Assembly: GCA_046541015.1 (NCBI GenBank)
Contig: JBKHEA010000036.1
Coordinates: 1 to 6,431 of the forward strand
Reading direction: 5' to 3'
DNA length: 6,431 bases
Origin: Liberiplasma sp046541015
GTDB taxonomy: Bacteria > Bacillota_I > Bacilli_A > Izemoplasmatales > Izemoplasmataceae
Shown: positions 1 through 5,103 of the stretch, piece by piece
How the letters are laid out: every line of letters starts with the position of its first letter
How positions within the stretch are numbered: position 1 is the stretch's first letter
The notes under the pieces: generated by a model
Told to the model about the DNA's origin: nothing
Databases searched by the model: none
Seen by the model: only the letters and a program-made list of their open reading frames with translations
Made by a program: the position numbers and the translations under genes

Positions 1-462
1 GTTGATATGGATCTTAGAAAACCAAAAATCCATCGTGCGTTTAATATTTCAAACTCCGTTGGACTAAGTCAAATGATTACTAAAAACGTAAAGAAAGAAC
101 ATGCAGTTTATAAGCATACCGACTACTTACACATTTTACCTGCCGGAGAAAAGATGCCCTTCCCTGCAGAATTCTTACTAAGTAAATCCCTAACTACGCT
201 TATTGAAGACTTGAAAAATGATTATGAAAAAATCATTATTGATTGTCCACCAATGGCCGCAGTTGCGGATGCATCAATTATTTCTCGCTTTAGTGATGGT
301 ACGATTGTCGTTGTTGCGAGTAGAAGTACCAAAAAACCTTTAGTTGATGAAATGATTAAAACGTTAAAGCTAAATGGCGCAAATATTGTTGGGGGGATTT
401 TGACCCGTGTTAAACAAAACGATTATCGTTATCAAACGGGTTACTATTATTATGGTGAATAA
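1..462 (+). CDS. CpsD/CapB-family tyrosine kinase (BY-kinase), C-terminal part, 5' truncated by window edge
   Basis: Cytoplasmic P-loop ATPase of the bacterial tyrosine kinase family, which controls chain length and export of capsule or exopolysaccharide together with a membrane Wzz-like activator. The reading frame is open from base 1, so the start and the Walker A segment lie to the left; 153 residues are present of a family that usually has about 220-250. Visible motifs in order: Walker A' (VDMDLRKP) at the very edge, Walker B-type KIIIDCPPM near residues 77-85, the 'SRST' region near residue 108, and a Tyr-rich tail (YRYQTGYYYYGE) with six tyrosines, the autophosphorylation cluster typical of the family. 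It ends at TAA, convergent with the minus-strand operon and separated from it only by a hairpin. The context suggests that a polysaccharide locus continues to the left. The family call is very firm; which polysaccharide it serves cannot be told. Confidence 0.93.
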   Translation, partial: VDMDLRKPKIHRAFNISNSVGLSQMITKNVKKEHAVYKHTDYLHILPAGEKMPFPAEFLLSKSLTTLIEDLKNDYEKIIIDCPPMAAVADASIISRFSDGTIVVVASRSTKKPLVDEMIKTLKLNGANIVGGILTRVKQNDYRYQTGYYYYGE

Positions 463-493
463 AAAAATTCAAACATCTTGTTTGAATTTTTTT
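461..493. terminator. Bidirectional Rho-independent terminator between convergent genes
   Basis: A perfect 14-bp inverted repeat, 461-474 paired with 480-493, encloses the 5-nt loop ATCTT. One arm starts with seven A and the other ends with seven T, so either strand yields a hairpin followed by a U tract. It overlaps the stop codon of the plus-strand kinase gene and the stop codon of the minus-strand PqqD-like gene, and can therefore end both transcripts. Confidence 0.9.
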
Positions 494-755
494 ATTCTAT
501 TATATCTAATGCATCTAACTCTTTAATAAAATTATCGACGTCTTTTTCAGCTCGTTCTTGATCAATGTCATACGCACTTATTAGATAATCAACAAGTTCT
601 TCATAACTTCGGTTGGTTTTTAGATAATCAAACAACGCTTTTCCAGTTTCATTTAATCGCATAAGTCCGCTAAAATTAATCGCTTCATTCCCGGTTGGAA
701 AAATAATGTGTTGTTTTGCAACGGTTCTTAATACAAATGTGTCTTTAATTTTCAT
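492..755 (-). CDS. PqqD-family protein (RiPP recognition element-like)
   Basis: A small cytosolic protein of 87 residues, about the usual length for stand-alone PqqD domains (80-95). The N-terminal strands (MKIKDTFVLRTVAKQHIIFPTG) are followed by the 'NxxG/LNETGKALFDYL' segment (about residues 34-45) and a helical C-terminal part with the 'YDID.ERAEKDVDNFIKEL' pattern, all typical of PqqD. In known systems this winged-helix fold binds the leader of a ribosomal peptide precursor (PQQ synthesis, lasso-peptide B1, many RiPPs) and presents it to modifying enzymes. The start is well placed, with AAGGAG 7 nt upstream. It overlaps the end of the kinase-like gene by 11 nt and is the last gene of the minus operon. 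Inferred role: binding the 41-aa peptide at 5104-5229. Family call firm, partner inferred. Confidence 0.88.
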   Translation of the reverse strand: MKIKDTFVLRTVAKQHIIFPTGNEAINFSGLMRLNETGKALFDYLKTNRSYEELVDYLISAYDIDQERAEKDVDNFIKELDALDIIE

Positions 756-1599
756 GATCTAACTCCTTAATATAATTTTTAATCACTGTAACACTAGAAA
801 GCTCTTTAGTTGTTTCATATAATACCATAGGTATAGTCTCGACTAGATTTTCGATGACATCTAAAGATGAATCTAGTAAAGTTTTTGTTGTTGGTCTTAA
901 AATGTTACGCATGATATGATTAATTTTTTCTACATCATTTAATGGTATAATTTTATTTTCTTTTCCCTGTTTTAAGAAAATGATGGCTTTTAATGGGGCT
1001 GTGATATTACTATTTTCTTTAGTTTTTCCAGAAAAAGGTGATCCTGAAACAACAAACGAGCCCTCTTCTTGGTAGATAATTGGTTTATCATCATTAATGA
1101 TAAGGATATCTTCTTCTACTTCTTTCCATAAGTTTGTATGGGTCGTTTTCCCAGTTTTTGATGGGGCAGAAAACAGTATACCATGACCATTATAAAGAAT
1201 TCCTGAAGCATGAAGTGCGACTTTTTTATGATAAAGCAACATTTCAATAAATAGTAATCCTGCCATGACATATTCATGTTCACTTAAGGCATCCCCTAAT
1301 TCTTTCGTGTATTCCATTGAAACTTCTTTAAAAGTTTTATCAATCCGATAACGCTCAATAATTTTACTATCTTTAAAAATATCTTGGATAAATTCATCCT
1401 CTAAATCATAGATAGCGCGTGTTTTATTAATGAATCTTGGTTTATTATTCACAGGTAAAATTTGTGCCTTTATCGTTGATGTTATTTTTAAGTCATAATT
1501 AGAATCATCAACTTCATATTTTTCTATATTATCTTTTAAATAGTTTGGGGTTAAATAGTCAAAATTAAGAATCATTCCAGCAATCTTATAATTAGGCAT
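745..1599 (-). CDS. HPr kinase/PEPCK-like P-loop kinase (PadeK-like, RiPP-associated)
   Basis: A 284-residue cytosolic protein of the HprK/PEP-carboxykinase-like fold. Using the start chosen here, HASG is at 130-133, the P-loop SAPSKTGKTT at 144-153, an acidic INDDKP motif at 168-173 (metal/catalytic Asp), and SGSPFSGK at 185-192. The N-terminal ~125 residues resemble neither the HPr kinase N-domain nor a membrane segment. Proteins of this type occur in peptide-modification clusters, where the paeninodin kinase phosphorylates a serine of the lasso precursor. True HprK, which acts on Ser46 of HPr, normally has no such neighbours. An in-frame ATG at 1615-1617 would add six residues, but I prefer 1597-1599: it has AAGGG about 10 nt upstream and follows the transporter stop by 1 nt, whereas the longer start has no ribosome site. 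Substrate unproven; the PqqD and exporter neighbours point to a peptide. Confidence 0.85.
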   Translation of the reverse strand: MPNYKIAGMILNFDYLTPNYLKDNIEKYEVDDSNYDLKITSTIKAQILPVNNKPRFINKTRAIYDLEDEFIQDIFKDSKIIERYRIDKTFKEVSMEYTKELGDALSEHEYVMAGLLFIEMLLYHKKVALHASGILYNGHGILFSAPSKTGKTTHTNLWKEVEEDILIINDDKPIIYQEEGSFVVSGSPFSGKTKENSNITAPLKAIIFLKQGKENKIIPLNDVEKINHIMRNILRPTTKTLLDSSLDVIENLVETIPMVLYETTKELSSVTVIKNYIKELDHEN

Positions 1600-1600
1600 A

Positions 1601-3232
1601 TTAGCGTTTCCCTTCATTTAAGGTAATCGTTTTTGTGATTAGTTCATTAGATAAACTTCTATGCGATATGATTAAACAAGTTTTATCAGTTAGTGCTTTT
1701 ATGTTTTTTAATACTTTTAGCTCAGTTTGTTCATCTAAGGCACTAGTTATTTCATCTAACAAGAGTATTTTGGCTTCTTTAATTAACGCTCTTGCAATCG
1801 CAAGGCGTTGCAATTGGCCTTCACTTAAGCCTTGCCCACGTTCTTTAACCACCGTGTCAAAGCCTTTTGGTAAAGCCATAATATCTTCATAAATTTCAGC
1901 AACTTTTGTTGCTTTAATTAACGCTTCTTCGGAAATATTGGTTTGATTAAATAAAATATTATCTTTAATGGTTCCTGAAAGAATCATGAGTCCTTGAGGG
2001 ACATAGGTAAATAAACTTCTTGTTTCTTCGCTAATATTAATTACTTGATCATTAGTTTTAACTGCAATAGTTCCTTTTTGTGGGATAATAAGTCCTAGTA
2101 ATAGTTTAAAAAGCGTCGTTTTACCTATCCCACTTACCCCTTTAATATGAATAAAATCTTGAGGATTAATCGTTGTGTTAAAAGCTTTTAAAACGGGTTG
2201 CTTATCATAAGAAAAATCTACATCCTTAAAGGTAATTTCATCAAAGTCATTAACCATTTCAGTAACGTTTTTTTCAACAAGGCCTTCTTCAAACTTCATG
2301 AGGCGTTCACTTGATGCAAGCATGCCATAATAAGCAGGCATTAGCGCACTTAGGCCACTAAATGGTGATTGCATAAACTCAACCAGTTGAATAATTGCAA
2401 TTAAACTCCCAAATGTTAGTGCATTAGCACCAATTTGATGTGCCCCATAAATTAAGGCAACCACATACCCAAATGTAAATAATCCTTGTAATAGGGATGT
2501 TGCAATAACCCCTAAACGCTGTTTTAAAAGATATGCTTTCATATAGGCAAACTGATTTTCTTCAAGTTTATAACTTGAATAATCTTCGGCTTGAAAGGAT
2601 TTAATTAACATAATATGTTCTAAACTTTCTTGGGTGTAACTTCTTAACAAAGCTTCTTTTTCTTGGGTTAAGTGGTGACGTTTTTTCATTTCTTTGCGTA
2701 CAAGTTTACTCGCAAAAAGTAATAGGATTCCAAAAATAATCATGACACTCGCAAAAATATAATCAATCACTAATAATAAGATAAACGCAAAGATAAACCT
2801 TAAGATTAAAAAGAAAAATCTAGGAATGATAGTGATGATGCCTTCACTAATTCTTAAAGCATCACTATCTAAATAGTTCATAAGTTCACCCGTATGATAG
2901 TGACTAATCACATCATAGCGTTTTCTTATCATGTTCTGATAAATTTTAGCCTTAAGGTTTTTTACTGCCTTAGCTTTATAAAAGGCGTTTAAGTAACTAT
3001 TTAAGGTTTTAAATAAAACTTGAAATAGTAAAAGCAATATTAAAAATAGGCTCGCTTGAATAAATAAACTTCGGTCATTAAACTGTGCAGCATCCACTAC
3101 TAGTTTGGATAAATAGGCAAAAAGTACGGCTGTTAAACTTAAAATACTACTAAAAATCACCAACAAAATGATGGGACGTTTTAAATAAGCATGATTATCT
3201 TTTAACCATTTTCTGATAACTTTGTGGTTCAT
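1601..3232 (-). CDS. ABC transporter, fused membrane and ATPase domains (probable peptide exporter)
   Basis: A 543-residue half-transporter, with the membrane domain first (about residues 20-300; hydrophobic segments near 20-45, 57-75, 136-157, 158-177, 245-265 and 272-287) and the nucleotide-binding domain after it (about 330-543). All ATPase motifs are intact: Walker A GVSGIGKTT (365-373), Q-loop VPQG (Q413), signature LSEGQ (469-473), Walker B ILLLDE (489-494) and switch histidine H524. It should act as a dimer in the cytoplasmic membrane. It has no C39 peptidase domain, so it does not itself cut a double-Gly leader. It is the first gene of the minus operon with the kinase and PqqD genes, matching the position of the exporter/immunity 'D' gene of lasso and other RiPP clusters. 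Start supported by GAGGTGG (3238-3244). ABC exporter is certain; peptide as cargo is inferred. Confidence 0.93.
   Translation of the reverse strand: MNHKVIRKWLKDNHAYLKRPIILLVIFSSILSLTAVLFAYLSKLVVDAAQFNDRSLFIQASLFLILLLLFQVLFKTLNSYLNAFYKAKAVKNLKAKIYQNMIRKRYDVISHYHTGELMNYLDSDALRISEGIITIIPRFFFLILRFIFAFILLLVIDYIFASVMIIFGILLLFASKLVRKEMKKRHHLTQEKEALLRSYTQESLEHIMLIKSFQAEDYSSYKLEENQFAYMKAYLLKQRLGVIATSLLQGLFTFGYVVALIYGAHQIGANALTFGSLIAIIQLVEFMQSPFSGLSALMPAYYGMLASSERLMKFEEGLVEKNVTEMVNDFDEITFKDVDFSYDKQPVLKAFNTTINPQDFIHIKGVSGIGKTTLFKLLLGLIIPQKGTIAVKTNDQVINISEETRSLFTYVPQGLMILSGTIKDNILFNQTNISEEALIKATKVAEIYEDIMALPKGFDTVVKERGQGLSEGQLQRLAIARALIKEAKILLLDEITSALDEQTELKVLKNIKALTDKTCLIISHRSLSNELITKTITLNEGKR
1610..1614 (-). 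promoter_or_regulatory. Ribosome binding site deciding the kinase start
   Basis: Minus-strand AAGGG, inside the last codons of the ABC transporter gene, lies 10 nt before the ATG at 1599-1597. The alternative ATG at 1617-1615 is preceded by CGATTACCTTAA, with no Shine-Dalgarno match. The transporter stop (TAA, 1603-1601) and the kinase start are 1 nt apart, so translation is probably coupled. Confidence 0.65.
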
Positions 3233-3237
3233 TTAAG

Positions 3238-3244
3238 CCACCTC
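3238..3244 (-). promoter_or_regulatory. Ribosome binding site of the ABC transporter gene
   Basis: Minus-strand GAGGTGG lies 5 nt before the ATG at 3232-3230. It is a near-consensus Shine-Dalgarno and fixes the transporter start. Confidence 0.75.
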
Positions 3245-3259
3245 ACTTTAGTCTTCTTT

Positions 3260-3287
3260 ATTTTAGCACATAAACGCTTTATGTAAA
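3260..3287 (-). promoter_or_regulatory. Promoter of the ABC-kinase-PqqD operon
   Basis: Reading the minus strand: -35 TTTACA (3287-3282), a 16-nt spacer, and -10 TAAAAT (3265-3260) preceded directly by TGC, an extended -10. Transcription would begin near 3253, giving a leader of about 20 nt that carries only the ribosome site. It is arranged back to back with the plus-strand promoter at 3295-3322. Confidence 0.7.
3268..3284. promoter_or_regulatory. Palindrome in the minus-strand promoter, candidate operator
   Basis: ACATAAA-CGC-TTTATGT: perfect 7-bp arms around a 3-nt centre. It fills most of the spacer of the minus-strand promoter and reaches into its -35 box. The position is that of a repressor site, but no regulator gene is present in the window to pair with it. 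Symmetry is seen directly; function is inferred. Confidence 0.45.
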
Positions 3288-3288
3288 T

Positions 3289-3316
3289 GCATGATTCATA
3301 GATGAATGAATTATGC
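3289..3316. promoter_or_regulatory. Imperfect inverted repeat in the plus-strand promoter, candidate operator
   Basis: GCATGATTCAT (3289-3299) and ATGAATTATGC (3306-3316) match as an inverted repeat at 10 of 11 positions, separated by AGATGA. The repeat lies between and over the -35 and extended -10 of the plus-strand promoter, so a bound dimer would block polymerase. Its half-sites differ from those of the neighbouring palindrome, so two regulators, or one with loose specificity, are possible. Confidence 0.5.
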
Positions 3317-3322
3317 TATAAT
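3295..3322 (+). promoter_or_regulatory. Promoter of the S26 peptidase-nucleotidyltransferase operon
   Basis: TTCATA (3295-3300, 4/6 match to the -35 consensus), a 16-nt spacer, then TATAAT (3317-3322) with TGC immediately upstream, a perfect extended -10. Transcription would begin near 3329, about 20 nt before the ATG at 3350. This rules out translation from the in-frame ATG at 3302. Confidence 0.75.
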
Positions 3323-3337
3323 AAATTGAATCTTTTT

Positions 3338-3344
3338 AAAGGAG
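3338..3344 (+). promoter_or_regulatory. Ribosome binding site deciding the S26 peptidase start
   Basis: AAAGGAG lies 5 nt before the ATG at 3350-3352. The upstream in-frame ATG at 3302 has no such site and lies before the -10 box. Confidence 0.8.
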
Positions 3345-3349
3345 CCTTT

Positions 3350-3775
3350 ATGAAAACAAGTATCTATTCGGACGAACTATTTCCAATTATAAAAAACGAA
3401 CTTGAAGAAGGTAAAACAGTCTCTTTTACAGTGAGTGGGACAAGTATGCGACCTTTTTTAAAAGATAAAAAATCACAAGTTAGCATAAAAAAAGCTTCTA
3501 GTTATAAAAAATATGATATTATCTTGTATGAAAACCACGCAAAAAAAATGGTGTTACACCGTATTGTTAAAGGTGAGAATCCATTTACGGTTTATGGCGA
3601 TGCTTTAAGGGTAAAAGAGCTAGTCTATATGAATCAAATCGTTGGAAAAGTGATTAGCATAAAAACAGCTGATAAAACCAAAAATCCTAATCATTGGTTT
3701 TATCAGCTTAAGGTTAAACTATGGATATTATTACGCCCTTTTAGACGCCTCTTACTCAAACTAATTAGGAAGTGA
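3350..3775 (+). CDS. S24/S26-family peptidase (signal-peptidase fold, Ser/His type)
   Basis: A 141-residue protein with a signal-peptidase-like core. The nucleophile box SGTSMRPFL (Ser32) is followed by KYDIILYE (55-61), VLHRIV (His70) and VYGDAL (Asp84). His at the position where bacterial LepB has the general-base Lys is the pattern of SipW/ER-type signal peptidases and of many 'S24/S26 family' proteins. Unlike a true signal peptidase it has no N-terminal membrane anchor. The only hydrophobic stretch is the basic C-terminal tail (about 117-139, YQLKVKLWILLRPFRRLLLK), which may sit on the membrane. I infer a dedicated protease that may cut the leader of the peptide at 5104-5229, since no other protease gene is visible. 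First gene of the plus operon; the next gene starts 4 nt after its stop. Catalysis by Ser32/His70 is an inference from the motifs. Confidence 0.85.
   Translation: MKTSIYSDELFPIIKNELEEGKTVSFTVSGTSMRPFLKDKKSQVSIKKASSYKKYDIILYENHAKKMVLHRIVKGENPFTVYGDALRVKELVYMNQIVGKVISIKTADKTKNPNHWFYQLKVKLWILLRPFRRLLLKLIRK
3667..3708 (+). repeat. Strong intragenic inverted repeat near the 3' end of the S26 peptidase gene
   Basis: A perfect 15-bp inverted repeat: AGCTGATAAAACCAA (3667-3681) against TTGGTTTTATCAGCT (3694-3708), with a 12-nt loop. No T tract follows, so it is not a normal terminator. The sequence codes for residues about 107-120. Possible roles are mRNA stability, pausing or a DNA site; chance is also possible in A+T-rich coding DNA, though 15 perfect pairs is long. 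Confidence 0.7.
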
Positions 3776-3779
3776 TGTC

Positions 3780-4949
3780 ATGACTCAAAACCAATTATTT
3801 AATGCTGTTAAAGCCGTTTTAAATGAACAAAGTTATCATGAATCTATTGAAAATCCTAAAGAATTTTTTATTTTAAGCCATGAAAATGGCTTATCAGGCA
3901 TGATTTATAGTCTATTAGAGAGTAAAGCGTTTCCTGAAAACATTTATAAAGCATTTGAAAAAGATTTTTATGCTTATATGGCAAAAGATATCAAACAACT
4001 TGATTTAATCAAACGCTTAAAAGATACACTTAACAATGCCAAAATAAAACATATCTTCTTAAAAGGTTCTCACTTAAAGACTTTATACCCTGAAAGTTAT
4101 ATGCGTTCTATGGGAGATATTGATCTATTAATTGAGGCTAAAAATATTCAAACAGTTAAACCTGTTTTAGAAGCAATTAAGTTCAAAAGAACTTTACAAT
4201 CTAGTGCTCATGATGTTTATACGTTTACTAATCAACTAGAAGTTGAAGTCCATCCAAAAATCACTAAAGAAATTGATGCAAAATATGATCACTTTTTTAA
4301 AGATGCTTGGTTATATGCAAAAAAGGTTAACGAGTATACCTATCGATTAGAATTAGAATTTGAACTCATCTATTTACTCGTTCATTTAATTAAACACTTT
4401 CATTCTAGTGGGGTTGGTTTAAGAAGTATCTTAGATATTGGCTTATTTGTCTCAAACTATGAAAAACTACTGGATTTAAACAAACTAAATACTTACTTAG
4501 AAAAAACTAAAACAAAAACCTTCTTTTTTAATTTGATTAAGCTCAATAAAGCGTATTTTGATTTAGACCTTTTAAAAGATTTTGTAGATGACGCACCACT
4601 TGAAGATGATTTTTACAACTTAGTAACTAATTATATTTTACAATCAGGGGTTCACGGGCATGGCACTAATTTTAATAATTTTGTTGGGAGAATGAGTGTC
4701 AATAAACGTAAAGAAAAACGAACTTTATCGTATATTTTACGTCTTGTCTTTCCAAAATTATCCGATATGCAAGGAATGTATCCAATCCTTTATAAAGCGA
4801 AAATCTTACTGCCATTATTTTGGGGTGTACGTTTATTTAAACTAATGTTTATAAGAACAAAACGCAGTTTCACAAGATTAAAACAAATCAAAGCGTCTAA
4901 AAAAGAACTCGATCAAACCATTGATTTATATAATCAGCTTGGTGTTTAA
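3780..4949 (+). CDS. Nucleotidyltransferase family protein (NTP_transf_5 type)
   Basis: A 389-residue protein of the pol-beta-like nucleotidyltransferase superfamily. Visible motifs: FLKG (93-96), RSMGDIDLLI (109-118) with the metal-binding pair D113xD115, and VEVHPK (155-160) with E156 as the likely third acidic residue. The helical partner region LLVHLIKHFHSSGVGLRSILDIGLF (199-223) has H202, H206, R215 and D219, the pattern usual for this family. The C-terminal third is helical and basic with no catalytic motif I recognise. The family is recorded beside lasso-peptide and other peptide-modification genes in Firmicutes, but its substrate is generally not known to me; transfer of a nucleotide to a peptide or small partner is only a guess. 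Start supported by AGGAAG 7 nt upstream; 4 nt from the preceding stop, so the two genes form one operon closed by the terminator at 4948-4974. Confidence 0.88.
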   Translation: MTQNQLFNAVKAVLNEQSYHESIENPKEFFILSHENGLSGMIYSLLESKAFPENIYKAFEKDFYAYMAKDIKQLDLIKRLKDTLNNAKIKHIFLKGSHLKTLYPESYMRSMGDIDLLIEAKNIQTVKPVLEAIKFKRTLQSSAHDVYTFTNQLEVEVHPKITKEIDAKYDHFFKDAWLYAKKVNEYTYRLELEFELIYLLVHLIKHFHSSGVGLRSILDIGLFVSNYEKLLDLNKLNTYLEKTKTKTFFFNLIKLNKAYFDLDLLKDFVDDAPLEDDFYNLVTNYILQSGVHGHGTNFNNFVGRMSVNKRKEKRTLSYILRLVFPKLSDMQGMYPILYKAKILLPLFWGVRLFKLMFIRTKRSFTRLKQIKASKKELDQTIDLYNQLGV

Positions 4950-4974
4950 GATGTCAAATATGGCATCTTTTTTT
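4948..4974 (+). terminator. Rho-independent terminator after the nucleotidyltransferase gene
   Basis: AAGATGTC (4948-4955) pairs with GGCATCTT (4962-4969) over 8 bp including one G-U pair, with a 6-nt loop. A run of seven T (4968-4974) follows from the end of the stem. It starts within the TAA stop codon and separates the peptidase-nucleotidyltransferase operon from the peptide gene downstream. Confidence 0.85.
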
Positions 4975-4982
4975 GTTAAAAA

Positions 4983-5002
4983 TTGTAAAAAAAACATTAC
5001 AA
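4983..5002. repeat. Short inverted repeat upstream of the peptide promoter
   Basis: TTGTAA (4983-4988) and TTACAA (4997-5002) are perfect 6-bp arms around an A-rich 8-nt spacer, 23 nt before the extended -10 of the peptide gene. It could be a regulator site, but short A+T-rich symmetry of this kind also arises by chance. Confidence 0.3.
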
Positions 5003-5024
5003 ATTAATTACGACTATAAATCTG

Positions 5025-5033
5025 TGCTAAAAT
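5025..5033 (+). promoter_or_regulatory. Extended -10 promoter of the 41-aa peptide gene
   Basis: TGC followed by TAAAAT (5028-5033) within TGTGCTAAAAT, an 11-nt string identical to the -10 region of the minus-strand operon promoter. No strong -35 is visible; TTACGA (5008-5013) or AATTAC (5006-5011) are weak candidates. Transcription near 5040 would give a leader of about 64 nt in which I see no clear terminator or riboswitch fold. Confidence 0.6.
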
Positions 5034-5087
5034 TTAAGTGTTTACTCAGGGAGATAGACACAATAATAAATTTACTATATTACTAGA

Positions 5088-5094
5088 GAGGGAG
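5088..5094 (+). promoter_or_regulatory. Ribosome binding site deciding the peptide start
   Basis: GAGGGAG ends 9 nt before the ATG at 5104. The reading frame extends upstream to a GTG at 5038, but that codon lies at or before the expected transcript start and has no ribosome site, so the 41-aa product is preferred over a 63-aa one. Confidence 0.75.
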
Positions 5095-5103
5095 TTTAGA
5101 TTA

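Noticed and set aside
745..1599. Canonical HPr kinase/phosphorylase of carbon regulation
   Set aside because: The P-loop is SAPSKTGKTT rather than the usual HprK form, the N-terminal part is not the HprK N-domain as far as I can judge, and the neighbours are peptide-modification genes.
1635..1892. Plus-strand 85-aa open frame inside the ABC transporter gene
   Set aside because: It lies wholly opposite the ATPase domain of a clear gene, has no ribosome site, and its translation shows no domain. It is a shadow of the real coding strand.
3302..3349. Upstream ATG that would lengthen the S26 peptidase by 16 residues
   Set aside because: This codon lies before the -10 box, so it would not be in the transcript, and the ATG at 3350 has a strong AAAGGAG.
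3773..3775. TGA read as tryptophan (Mycoplasma code)
   Set aside because: All tryptophans I checked in the genes are TGG, and TGA sits exactly where the peptidase should stop, 4 nt before the next gene with its own ribosome site.
5038..5103. GTG start that would give a 63-aa form of the peptide
   Set aside because: No ribosome site before it, it lies at the expected transcript start, and the added residues do not look like a leader; the ATG at 5104 has GAGGGAG at good spacing.
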